A stretch of 64,000 nt of DNA from Cohnella sp. WQ 127256 (GTDB lineage: Bacteria > Bacillota > Bacilli > Paenibacillales > Paenibacillaceae): positions 279,922 to 343,921 of the forward strand of contig NZ_JAMZCY010000008.1 of NCBI RefSeq assembly GCF_024519285.1, in the 5' to 3' direction. Made by a program: the position numbers and the translations under genes. The notes below the pieces were generated by a model, which saw only the letters and a program-made list of their open reading frames with translations, had not been told where the DNA came from and ran no database searches. Of this stretch, positions 16,435 to 23,438 are shown one piece after another. Position 1 is the stretch's first letter; each line of letters begins with the position of its first letter.

Positions 16435-17646
16435 TTAATGGACGATTTCACGATCTGGGCGGACGATGGAAGCGATAGGATTGAATTTTCCGAGTAGATG
16501 ATCGCGGAAGATTTCAGCAGCTAGCATGCTGTAGATTGTTCCATTTCCTCCATAAGCCAAACAATAATGTATTCCTGGGTGAATTGGATCCTCACCAAGC
16601 CAAGGTAATCCATCCTTGGATTCCCCGAAGGTTGCACACCATTCGTACCGGATTTCCGGTGTTATAGCCGGGAACAAATGATGAAGCTCCGAGAGCAGTC
16701 TTAGGGAGTGAGCATGGAGCTCCTGTTGGGACAATACGGGCTGACGAATATTTTCATCTAAACCACCGACGATGATTCGATTGTCGGTGGTTGTTCTTAA
16801 ATATAAGTAAGGTCGCGAGGTTTCCCATAGGAGGAAGCGCTCATGCCAATCGGATAAGGAAGGCATGGGCTCAGTAACGATCGAATAGGAGCGGTTAATC
16901 TGGGCAGCCCACTGTCTTCCGGTTTGTTCTGGAACGTACCCGACGGCATAGATCACATGCTCGGTTGCGATTTCTCCACCGCTTGTAGATACGGTATATC
17001 CGCCCGCAGATGGACGGACGGATAACATTGCGGTTTTTTCGTAAACCTCTAATCCGCTCTGATGGCCTTCTTCGGTTAAAGCCTGGGCGAATAGGAAGGG
17101 ATTAATTTCTCCGTCTCCGCGTGTCACGATTGCCGCAGCCTTGCGAAAAGGGAAGTTCATGGCGATCTGATCTTCCTCCCACCAATCCGCATCGAAGCCA
17201 TTGCGGTGCAGCATTTCGTATTCCTGTCTCAACGTTGGGACGTCAGTTGGCGTAGAGGCGTAATATAGACTGCTGCGACGTTTGAAGTCAACATTCCTAC
17301 TCATTCCTTCTGCGATAATATGAATGTGCTCTGCAGCTTGTCTGCAAGCTTTATAGAACATAACGGCTTTCTGTTCTCCAATACTATTGGCAAAATCACT
17401 TAACATCTTGTCGTTGGAGTACTGAAGAATTCCTGTATTCGCGGAGGTGCTCCCAGAACCAACTGTATTTTGCTCGATGAGAATCGTATCAATGCCACTC
17501 TTAGCTAGGGTGTAACCGCATAGGGTACCAGACATTCCGCCACCTATAATGACGACCCGGGTCTTTTTGTGACTATCCAATATCGGGTAGTGAACAGGCT
17601 CCGCGTATGTACCAGGCCAAAGTAAATTTCCGAAGTGTAAGCTCAT
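16435..17646 (-). CDS. FAD-dependent oxidoreductase (DAO family)
   Basis: This is a glycine-oxidase/D-amino-acid-dehydrogenase-like flavoenzyme that should oxidise an amine or amino acid. The dinucleotide fold VVIIGGGMSGTLCGYTLA lies near residue 31 and is followed by the Glu of ILIEQ. GSTSANTGILQYS and a C-terminal YGGNGTIYSMLAA complete the DAO pattern. Unlike many relatives it has no Rieske domain at the C-terminus. ATG 17646 has GGAGG five bases upstream; a TTG four codons earlier has none. It sits on the opposite strand inside the sigma-B cluster, divergent from rsbV, with a sigma-B-like site of its own at 17756-17731. The substrate is unknown. Confidence 0.85.
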   Translation of the reverse strand: MSLHFGNLLWPGTYAEPVHYPILDSHKKTRVVIIGGGMSGTLCGYTLAKSGIDTILIEQNTVGSGSTSANTGILQYSNDKMLSDFANSIGEQKAVMFYKACRQAAEHIHIIAEGMSRNVDFKRRSSLYYASTPTDVPTLRQEYEMLHRNGFDADWWEEDQIAMNFPFRKAAAIVTRGDGEINPFLFAQALTEEGHQSGLEVYEKTAMLSVRPSAGGYTVSTSGGEIATEHVIYAVGYVPEQTGRQWAAQINRSYSIVTEPMPSLSDWHERFLLWETSRPYLYLRTTTDNRIIVGGLDENIRQPVLSQQELHAHSLRLLSELHHLFPAITPEIRYEWCATFGESKDGLPWLGEDPIHPGIHYCLAYGGNGTIYSMLAAEIFRDHLLGKFNPIASIVRPDREIVH

Positions 17647-17730
17647 GTGGACCTCCAAATCAGACCAAATTCAATGAAAGATACTATTCCAAAAAAACGT
17701 GTCTGGTATGCAGAAAAGGGATATCAAGGT

Positions 17731-17756
17731 ATACCACAAACGATGAAAACTGAAAC
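17731..17756 (-). promoter_or_regulatory. Possible sigma-B promoter of the FAD oxidoreductase gene
   Basis: On the minus strand GTTTCA (17756-17751), 14 bases, TGGTAT (17736-17731). The -35 is the same as at the rsbV promoter and the -10 differs from GGGTAT at one base. Confidence 0.45.
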
Positions 17757-17780
17757 TTTTTGAAAAAAATGATTGATCGT

Positions 17781-17806
17781 GTTTCAATGTTCGAAATATA
17801 GGGTTA
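17781..17806 (+). promoter_or_regulatory. Autoregulatory sigma-B promoter of rsbV-rsbW-sigB
   Basis: GTTTCA (17781-17786), 14 bases, GGGTTA (17801-17806), about 65 bases before the rsbV start. Autoregulation from such a site is the rule in Bacillus sigB operons. Confidence 0.82.
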
Positions 17807-17870
17807 TAACAAAGAGTGAGTAAGATAAGGAAGAGATCATGATCTAAGCCAATAGAATGGAGAGATCTTT

Positions 17871-18191
17871 ATGCCAAATAACAAATTTACGCTTCGTACT
17901 GAGAATAGGGAAGGTCAGACCGTTGTCTTTTTAAGTGGTGAGTTTGATTTGGAGGTCGCTACACAAATGCGTACTACGATGGAGCCGCTCATCGAATTAA
18001 CAGATCGGAGATTGACTTTGAACCTTCATGATTTGAAATACATAGATAGTACTGGGATTGGTATTTTGATTTCTATCGTCAAAGCCCGCCATGCTCGCAG
18101 TGCATCATTTGACGTGGAGCATGTACCGACACATATTCTTAAGCTATTTGATATGACAGGGGTTACCCCTTTCCTAGCTAAAGCAGAATAA
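17871..18191 (+). CDS. rsbV: Anti-sigma factor antagonist RsbV
   Basis: This 106-residue STAS-domain protein releases sigma-B by binding the kinase RsbW when it is not phosphorylated. The phospho-acceptor loop reads LKYIDSTGIGILI, with the Ser in the canonical DSTG position (about residue 57). GEFDLEV near residue 23 is also family-typical. It is the first gene of the operon, 31 bases before rsbW, with GGAGAG eight bases before the ATG. The likely phosphatase acting on RsbV-P is the RsbY-like protein encoded at 11476-12636. The family assignment is firm, and with rsbW and sigB following, the symbol is safe. Confidence 0.95.
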   Translation: MPNNKFTLRTENREGQTVVFLSGEFDLEVATQMRTTMEPLIELTDRRLTLNLHDLKYIDSTGIGILISIVKARHARSASFDVEHVPTHILKLFDMTGVTPFLAKAE

Positions 18192-18222
18192 TCAAACAAT
18201 GAGAGGAATGAGGAGAAACCCC

Positions 18223-18663
18223 ATGACAACTGATAGAAATGTTAAACTAACCGTGCCTGCTCTCCCAGAATATGTTGACTTGGTCCGGCTTACTCTATAC
18301 GGAGTAGCAACTAAAATGAAATTTACGTTTGAAGATATCGAGGATATGAAGGTAGCGGTGTCCGAGGCTTGTAATAACGCGGTATTACATGCTTACGGTG
18401 GGGATCAAGGTGAAATCGAAGTTCAGTTCAATTCAAGTGTAGATGAGCTTTCCATAACCGTTCGTGATTACGGTAGAGCATTCCGGATTGCGGAAAGCAA
18501 TGAAACTCCTTCGTTACACGGCAAATCTATTGATGAAATCCAGTCGGGCGGATTGGGACTCTACTTGATGCAGGCTCTAATGGATAATGTGGTCGTGCAT
18601 CAGGATGGCGGTACAGTCGTAACATTAACGAAGAAACGGATGAAATCCGAAGAGACTGCATGA
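18223..18663 (+). CDS. rsbW: Anti-sigma B factor and serine kinase RsbW
   Basis: This GHKL-fold kinase binds and silences sigma-B and phosphorylates RsbV. The N-box reads VAVSEACNNAVLHAYGG. The nucleotide-lid motifs follow as VRDYGRAF and GGLGLYLMQALMD. Length is 146 residues, normal for RsbW. I take ATG 18223 (MTTDRN), with GAGGAG at a suitable distance; an upstream ATG at 18199 falls on the wrong side of that ribosome site. The gene overlaps sigB by four bases (ATGA), which couples their translation and keeps anti-sigma and sigma levels matched. Confidence 0.95.
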   Translation: MTTDRNVKLTVPALPEYVDLVRLTLYGVATKMKFTFEDIEDMKVAVSEACNNAVLHAYGGDQGEIEVQFNSSVDELSITVRDYGRAFRIAESNETPSLHGKSIDEIQSGGLGLYLMQALMDNVVVHQDGGTVVTLTKKRMKSEETA

Positions 18664-19436
18664 GCCAATCCCATTCTGCGCGTCTGCCCGACGACGCAAT
18701 TGAGATCATGCTCGAATATCAAAAAACACTTTGCAACGACTTAGCGTCCCAGTTAATTCGCAATTATGAACCCATGGTGAAAATGGCGGCTAATAAAATA
18801 TCCCGTAATCGACCAGATCTGTTCGATGACCTTTTCCAGGTTGGGCAGATGTCCATGTTCAGACTACTTAAGCAGTTCGACCCCTCATTAGGAGTGCCAT
18901 TCGAACCTTATGCGATGAAGAGCATTATTGGACATATGAAAAATTATTTAAGAGATAAATCTTGGTATATTCAAGTGCCTCGTAGAGTCAAAGAAAAGGG
19001 TCTTCTCGTTCAGCGGGCGATTGATGAACTGATGAGTACGTTAGAGCGCTCCCCGAATGTTGAAGAAATCGCCCAATATCTTGAGCTAGATACGGAGGAA
19101 ACCCTCGAGATCTTAGCTGGACGTGACTTATACCATTATGTTTCTTTAGATACACCTATATCGGAAGATGATAGCGCAGCTGTGCTCAGTGAATTAATAG
19201 GATCAACAGTGGATGACTTCTCTGCTCTGGAGAGGAAGCTTGATTTGGATGAGGCTATGAATCATTTGAAGCAGGATGAGCAGGATGTTCTTAAGATGGT
19301 GTTCGAGAGAGGACTATCACAACGAGCGATTGCGGATGAGATGGGGGTATCGCAGATGAGTATTTCCCGCATTCAGAAGCGAGCGATCGATAAGCTTAAG
19401 TTATTAATCCAGGATGCGGGGCTAGAAGGCGATTAG
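18660..19436 (+). CDS. sigB: General stress sigma factor B
   Basis: This group 3 sigma-70 factor (258 residues) directs general-stress transcription. Region 2 has DDLFQVGQMSMFRLLKQFDP and PFEPYAMKSIIGHMKNYLRD. Region 3 begins near VPRRVKEK, and region 4 ends in GLSQRAIADEMGVSQMSISRIQKRAI. It overlaps rsbW by four bases. Sporulation sigma-F and sigma-G share the fold, but pairing with rsbV/rsbW, the non-sporulation neighbours and the GTTTCA/GGGTTA promoter upstream favour sigma-B. Several sites of the same type occur within 10 kb, so a local regulon is likely. Confidence 0.93.
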   Translation: MSQSHSARLPDDAIEIMLEYQKTLCNDLASQLIRNYEPMVKMAANKISRNRPDLFDDLFQVGQMSMFRLLKQFDPSLGVPFEPYAMKSIIGHMKNYLRDKSWYIQVPRRVKEKGLLVQRAIDELMSTLERSPNVEEIAQYLELDTEETLEILAGRDLYHYVSLDTPISEDDSAAVLSELIGSTVDDFSALERKLDLDEAMNHLKQDEQDVLKMVFERGLSQRAIADEMGVSQMSISRIQKRAIDKLKLLIQDAGLEGD

Positions 19437-19523
19437 CGATTGATTGCTTAATTGATTCAATCCCTTGGGAATTGTGTAATAGATCTTACGGAAGAAGTAT
19501 CTATTTCCGCAAAGGAGTTGGAG

Positions 19524-19853
19524 ATGATGACAGTCAAATATCAGATCCCATGTTCGGAAAGCGATATTTATGTATTGGAGAAGGAAGATGGGTTCCATCT
19601 AACGATTAGCTCTCGGGTTAATCCACTCAGCTTCGGGAACAAGCTTTCCGATTATACTTCTGTTGGTAGAGCGATTGATGCAGCGGATAAGTTTTGTGAG
19701 ATGTATACGTTAATTAAAGAGTACGGCTACCATTTACAAGGCACGGATTTTCATAAGGAAGGGTTAAAATCTATTCCGGTGCCAGAGCTTCTGGAAAAGG
19801 ATATTTCAGTCGATACAATGAGAGTGTTGCTGGACAAAGAAGTGCAGCTTTAG
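19524..19853 (+). CDS. Hypothetical protein, last gene of the sigB operon
   Basis: I do not recognise this 109-residue soluble protein. It has no membrane segment. The sequence is of mixed alpha/beta character, with YVLEKEDGFHLTISS early and a helical segment AIDAADKFCEMYTLIKEYGYH in the middle. ATG 19524 is chosen because AAAGGAG lies six bases upstream; the frame is open to a TTG at 19452 without a ribosome site. It lies 87 bases after sigB, with no promoter seen between, and is followed by a 12-bp terminator, so it belongs to the sigma-B operon. In B. cereus the gene in this position is a bacterioferritin-like gene, which this is not. Confidence 0.75.
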   Translation: MMTVKYQIPCSESDIYVLEKEDGFHLTISSRVNPLSFGNKLSDYTSVGRAIDAADKFCEMYTLIKEYGYHLQGTDFHKEGLKSIPVPELLEKDISVDTMRVLLDKEVQL

Positions 19854-19868
19854 GTATAGCAGGAACGC

Positions 19869-19901
19869 AAAGCCGATGTCTGATCCAAGGACATCGGCTT
19901 T
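19869..19901 (+). terminator. Terminator of the sigB operon
   Basis: AAAGCCGATGTC (19869-19880) and GACATCGGCTTT (19890-19901) form a perfect 12-bp stem with a 9-base loop. Confidence 0.85.
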
Positions 19902-19953
19902 GTCGTGTGAGGCGTGTGCACAACATCGGTGCTCCTAACCCAACACGTCTCCA

Positions 19954-19976
19954 CCCGAGGCACCCCCCCTCCCCCC
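19954..19976 (-). other. G-rich tract with G-quadruplex potential
   Basis: The plus strand has C-runs of 3, 7 and 6 at 19954-19956, 19963-19969 and 19971-19976, so the minus strand has the matching G-runs, enough for four stacked G triplets. It lies in the 3' region of the endonuclease gene's transcript, next to a CCGC-TTTC-GCGG hairpin. Confidence 0.4.
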
Positions 19977-20007
19977 GCGAAAGCGGAAAAAACCAACAAT
20001 AGAATCC

Positions 20008-20712
20008 CTAAGTATGCAAATGGAGCAAAGCTTTATTCACTCTATAGCTACAAATCCGTTTGACATCCGTCCGAGTGGGAATTAATAATTCTTTTTCAGT
20101 AAGATTAGTGATGTGTTTAACAATGGTATCCCGGTGCAAGCCCAGTGTAATTGCGGCGAATTTTGGTGTGATGGGTGTGGATAGTGAAGTGGCAAGATGA
20201 ATAATAGCAGACTCAGTTGGACATAATTGCAGCTCAATATACATGCTAGAAATCCCCAGCTTGCCTATAAGCTGTTGAATAAGTTGCTGGCAGACACAGG
20301 GCTTCTCCAAGATGTCATCATAGGAGAATCGTAAAACATACCATCCATCAATGATCAAGTGGTTCTGGCGCATAAGATGGTCTGCAAATTGTGATCTATT
20401 TACATCGCGCCAATGAGTGCCAAAGCTATCGATCTCAATACAGATCTTAAACCCTTCTGTTATATAAGCAAAATCAAGATATCTCCAGCCATCTTTGAAG
20501 TCTCTGATCTCATACTCGGCGTGTAAGTTATTAAAATGCTCGAAAGCTGGCCACCAAACCTGCTTAATAAACATTTTTTCTGCATGATTGTTAATGTTAG
20601 TTAATCTTCTCTTGCGTTCACCTTTACTCGTTGAACGAACTCTGTCCATCCAAGTGTCATATGCCTGCTTTAATTCATCAGTCATTTGAACCTCTTTGCT
20701 AGCATTTATCAT
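20008..20712 (-). CDS. DUF559/Vsr-like endonuclease domain with C-terminal winged helix
   Basis: The N-terminal two thirds match the PD-(D/E)XK fold of DUF559 and very-short-patch-repair-like nucleases. An early Glu lies in HAEKMFIKQVWW, the catalytic Asp in YLDFAY, and the E-x-D pair and His in ICIEIDSFGTHW. The phrase HLIIDGWYVLRFSYDDI follows. The last 70 residues (TPITPKFAAITLGLHRDTIVKHI...) read as a winged helix, so DNA binding is doubly supported. Start candidates are ATG 20712 (GAGGTG upstream) and ATG 20685 (AAGAGG upstream). An intrinsic terminator ends only about 25 bases before the start. The role could be repair, defence or regulation; none is shown. Confidence 0.7.
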   Translation of the reverse strand: MINASKEVQMTDELKQAYDTWMDRVRSTSKGERKRRLTNINNHAEKMFIKQVWWPAFEHFNNLHAEYEIRDFKDGWRYLDFAYITEGFKICIEIDSFGTHWRDVNRSQFADHLMRQNHLIIDGWYVLRFSYDDILEKPCVCQQLIQQLIGKLGISSMYIELQLCPTESAIIHLATSLSTPITPKFAAITLGLHRDTIVKHITNLTEKELLIPTRTDVKRICSYRVNKALLHLHT

Positions 20713-20734
20713 CTCAGCACCTCTGCTAGTGGAT

Positions 20735-20780
20735 TTAAAAAACAAAAGCCACCCAAGCCGGAATAATCCGGATGGATGGC
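20735..20780 (-). terminator. Intrinsic terminator directly upstream of the endonuclease start
   Basis: On the minus strand the stem arms are at 20780-20768 and 20761-20748 (about 12 pairs, imperfect in the middle), followed by TTTTGTTTTTT. It ends the YtxH operon transcript but also blocks read-through into the nuclease gene. Confidence 0.75.
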
Positions 20781-20808
20781 GTGTTCTTCACGACCGTGAT
20801 AAAGCTAT

Positions 20809-20824
20809 ATTTATACGCATAAAT
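20809..20824. repeat. 16-bp inverted repeat between the YtxH operon and the nuclease gene
   Basis: Arms ATTTAT and ATAAAT flank ACGC. On the minus strand it overlaps a TATAAAT element, so it could be an operator over a promoter. The -35 is not convincing. Confidence 0.35.
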
Positions 20825-20921
20825 TATTATGAATTTTCCAATTCAGCAAGAGGTTTCTAACAAAGATTCGAATCGCTAATCCCTATTTTCTAAAATCAAT
20901 ACAACGACAAGCCCATCCACC

Positions 20922-21155
20922 TCAATATTGAATAGGATCGTTAACAAGTCCTTCTTCATTTAGCTGCTGCTCCGTTTTTATGCGATCCATATCATGACCT
21001 AACCGCTTCATATCAGCAAAATCCTGCACCATAGAGCCGTTTTGGGCGATCTCGATTGGCTTGGATGGGATAGGAGTCGAAGGTACTCGATCGCCTAGTT
21101 CTGGGGAATAAATCTGTGACTCGGTGTTGTCGGTACCATTTGGTTTAGATTTCAT
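20922..21155 (-). CDS. Hypothetical hydrophilic protein, second gene of the YtxH operon
   Basis: This is a 77-residue polar protein without a membrane segment, rich in Pro, Ser, Asn and Asp. Its short middle helix reads MVQDFADMKRLGHDMDRIK. I do not recognise a family. It starts inside the last codons of the YtxH gene (ATGA overlap), so it is translated with it and should share the sigma-B promoter at 21533-21509. A role in general stress is inferred only from that. Confidence 0.65.
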   Translation of the reverse strand: MKSKPNGTDNTESQIYSPELGDRVPSTPIPSKPIEIAQNGSMVQDFADMKRLGHDMDRIKTEQQLNEEGLVNDPIQY

Positions 21156-21466
21156 GATGCACCATCCTTTAATTCAGACTTCTTCTCATCCTTCCAGGAT
21201 TGTACTTCTTCTTTAGCAGTAGAAATAGCGGACCGGGTCTTGTCCATTATCTCCGAGGCTTGATGACTAACCTGCTTGGCCATCTCTTGTGTCTTGTTGC
21301 CTGCTTCGGATAGCATTTGCTTTGTACGATCCTGAACGGAGCTATAGCGATCTCGGATATCACCACGTAGTTCGCGTCCTGATTTTGGAGCCAGTAGAAG
21401 AGCAGCTGTAGCTCCAACAACTCCACCAATTAATGCACCTTTTATTGTTCCGCGTGTATTTGCCAT
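21152..21466 (-). CDS. YtxH-domain general stress protein
   Basis: This 104-residue protein has the YtxH pattern. A glycine-rich membrane segment lies near the N-terminus (GALIGGVVGATAALLLAPKSGRELR), followed by a long charged amphipathic helix with repeated Lys/Gln/Glu. B. subtilis YtxH and its relatives are sigma-B-dependent membrane proteins of unknown activity. GAGGAGG lies seven bases before the ATG. A close match to the sigma-B promoter (GTTTCA-N13-GGGTAA) lies 43-67 bases upstream. It is the first gene of a two-gene operon that ends at the terminator 20735-20780. Confidence 0.85.
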   Translation of the reverse strand: MANTRGTIKGALIGGVVGATAALLLAPKSGRELRGDIRDRYSSVQDRTKQMLSEAGNKTQEMAKQVSHQASEIMDKTRSAISTAKEEVQSWKDEKKSELKDGAS

Positions 21467-21508
21467 TTGTTATTCCTCCTCATTATTCAATGCGTCCATA
21501 CTCAGAAA

Positions 21509-21533
21509 TTACCCGAATCAGACATTTTGAAAC
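21509..21533 (-). promoter_or_regulatory. Sigma-B promoter of the YtxH operon
   Basis: On the minus strand GTTTCA (21533-21528), 13 bases, GGGTAA (21514-21509). Both elements agree with the rsbV promoter. Confidence 0.78.
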
Positions 21534-21585
21534 GCACCCTTTCCAGAAAGCTTCGCTTTCGACTACAATAGGAACAGGAAATAAT

Positions 21586-23418
21586 ATGGACAAGCTGGCG
21601 AAAGCAGGCGAAAGTGAGGACGACATGGATTCTATTGAAATGAGCAGATCTGGTCCGCTGCAATGGGGGACATCTTCCGTTCGTAGCCAGGAGGATCGGC
21701 GGTGGTCACCGCTAGATATCGTTTTAGTCATTTTATTAACTGTATTATCTGGATTATTGACCTTTACTGATCTTGGGAACCGCACGGCACCGCAATCTTT
21801 CTGGATGCCGAATAAAGTAGGAGATAACTTCACTGTAGATTTCGGAAAGCTACAGCAAGTCGATCGTATAAACTTGTATGAAGGTCCAGGTGCTAAAGGA
21901 AATACCAAAATCGAGGCGTCGAAAGATGGCCAAATTTGGGAACCCTATTTAGAGGTTGAGCACTCAACAAATCGTGTGTTTACCTGGAAGCTGGATGAGA
22001 AATCGCTTGAAGCGCGTTATATGCGGTTTACGACGGAAAAAACCGGTTATAGACTATATGAAGCAGCGTTTTTTACAAAAGGAAATACTGTTCCGATAAC
22101 GATCGCGGATATTCAGCTCAATAGTGAGAATTCGCTAACTTCAGAAGGTACCGGCGCTGAGGTTTTTGACGAGCAGCAGTTCGCACCTTACCGTCCGGAT
22201 TATCGCAATGGGATGTATTTTGACGAGATTTATCATGGACGTACGGCATACGAATTTATCGAGTTGATGGAGCCGTATGAGAATACACATCCACCACTAG
22301 GTAAAGTGATTCTGGCCATCGGCGTGAAAATATTCGACATGACCCCATACGGTTGGCGCTTTATGGCCGGCGTGGTTGGAACCCTGATGGTACCGATACT
22401 TTATGCGGTCGCAAAAGGGATGTTCCAGCGGACAAGATACGCCTTTCTCGCGGCATTGTTACTCGTGCTTGAGGGCTTCCATCTTGTACATTCGCGGTCT
22501 TCGAACATTGACATTATTGGGGTTACCTTTACGATCATCATGTTCTATGGGATGTATCGATATGGTGAAACCGCATGGCGAAACGGGGGATTCCGGCGCA
22601 GCTTCGGATATCTCGCACTAAGTGGTGTATTTTTCGGGGCAGCAGCAGCTGTTAAATGGAACTACTTGTATGGAGGAGCGGGACTAGCGATCTTGTTAGT
22701 ATTCGCACTTGTTCGCCGTTGGAAAGAAGGGCGGAGAGATGGGGATTACGACTATGGTCGGCGTATCGTTCTCACGCTCATGGCATGTGTGATTCTGTTC
22801 GTAGCTGTGCCTGTTGGCATTTATACAGCCTCTTATGAGCCTTTCATTAAAGCGACCAAAGCGGAAGATAGTTATAAGGATTTATGGAAATATCAGGAAA
22901 ACATGTATCACTACCATGAAGGGGTCAAGGAAAAGCATCCGTATGGCTCTAAGTGGTACACATGGCCGTTAATGATAAGACCTGTTTGGTATTACGGTGG
23001 TAAGGACCTTGAGCCTGGCGATGCACAAAGTATTGCAGCTATCGGTAACCCATTGATCTGGTGGGGAGGCCTGTTGGCATTGCTCGCCTCATGGTGGCTT
23101 GGTTGGAGGCGGAGGGATCGGATCGTACTGACGTTAGGAGTTGCTTACTTATCCTTCTATGTCCCGTGGATGGTTGCCCCTCGTAGCGTTACGTTCCTCT
23201 ATCATTATTTTCCGATGGTACCGCTGCTTATCTTATCCATAGTGTGGATGCTTCGCTGGTTCGAGGAAAGAAGTCGCAATGGTCGTCGGTTTACGATTCT
23301 GTTCATGAGTGTTGCTGCTGTGTTATTCGTCTGGTTTTACCCAATCTATACGGGAATGACAATTAGCCGCGAATGGATGAATATTGCGATAAGATGGCTG
23401 CCTAGCTGGGGCTTCTAA
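21586..23418 (+). CDS. Protein O-mannosyltransferase-like glycosyltransferase (GT39) with discoidin-like insert
   Basis: This polytopic membrane enzyme should transfer mannose (or another hexose) from a polyprenyl phosphate to secreted protein. After TM1 (about residues 40-60) comes an extracytoplasmic beta-rich stretch of roughly 130 residues resembling a discoidin (F5/8C-like) domain (FTVDFGKLQQVDRINLYEG, ...ARYMRFTTEK). The GT39 core follows: MYFDEIYHGRTAYEF, with the acidic pair of the first loop, then ENTHPPLGK and many TM helices. Start is uncertain between ATG 21586 and ATG 21625, the latter with a better ribosome site. The frame runs further upstream but would overlap the YtxH gene. 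The adjacent GT2 gene likely makes its lipid-linked donor. Confidence 0.82.
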   Translation: MDKLAKAGESEDDMDSIEMSRSGPLQWGTSSVRSQEDRRWSPLDIVLVILLTVLSGLLTFTDLGNRTAPQSFWMPNKVGDNFTVDFGKLQQVDRINLYEGPGAKGNTKIEASKDGQIWEPYLEVEHSTNRVFTWKLDEKSLEARYMRFTTEKTGYRLYEAAFFTKGNTVPITIADIQLNSENSLTSEGTGAEVFDEQQFAPYRPDYRNGMYFDEIYHGRTAYEFIELMEPYENTHPPLGKVILAIGVKIFDMTPYGWRFMAGVVGTLMVPILYAVAKGMFQRTRYAFLAALLLVLEGFHLVHSRSSNIDIIGVTFTIIMFYGMYRYGETAWRNGGFRRSFGYLALSGVFFGAAAAVKWNYLYGGAGLAILLVFALVRRWKEGRRDGDYDYGRRIVLTLMACVILFVAVPVGIYTASYEPFIKATKAEDSYKDLWKYQENMYHYHEGVKEKHPYGSKWYTWPLMIRPVWYYGGKDLEPGDAQSIAAIGNPLIWWGGLLALLASWWLGWRRRDRIVLTLGVAYLSFYVPWMVAPRSVTFLYHYFPMVPLLILSIVWMLRWFEERSRNGRRFTILFMSVAAVLFVWFYPIYTGMTISREWMNIAIRWLPSWGF

Positions 23419-23438
23419 AAAAAGGGGGAGACTAGTTC

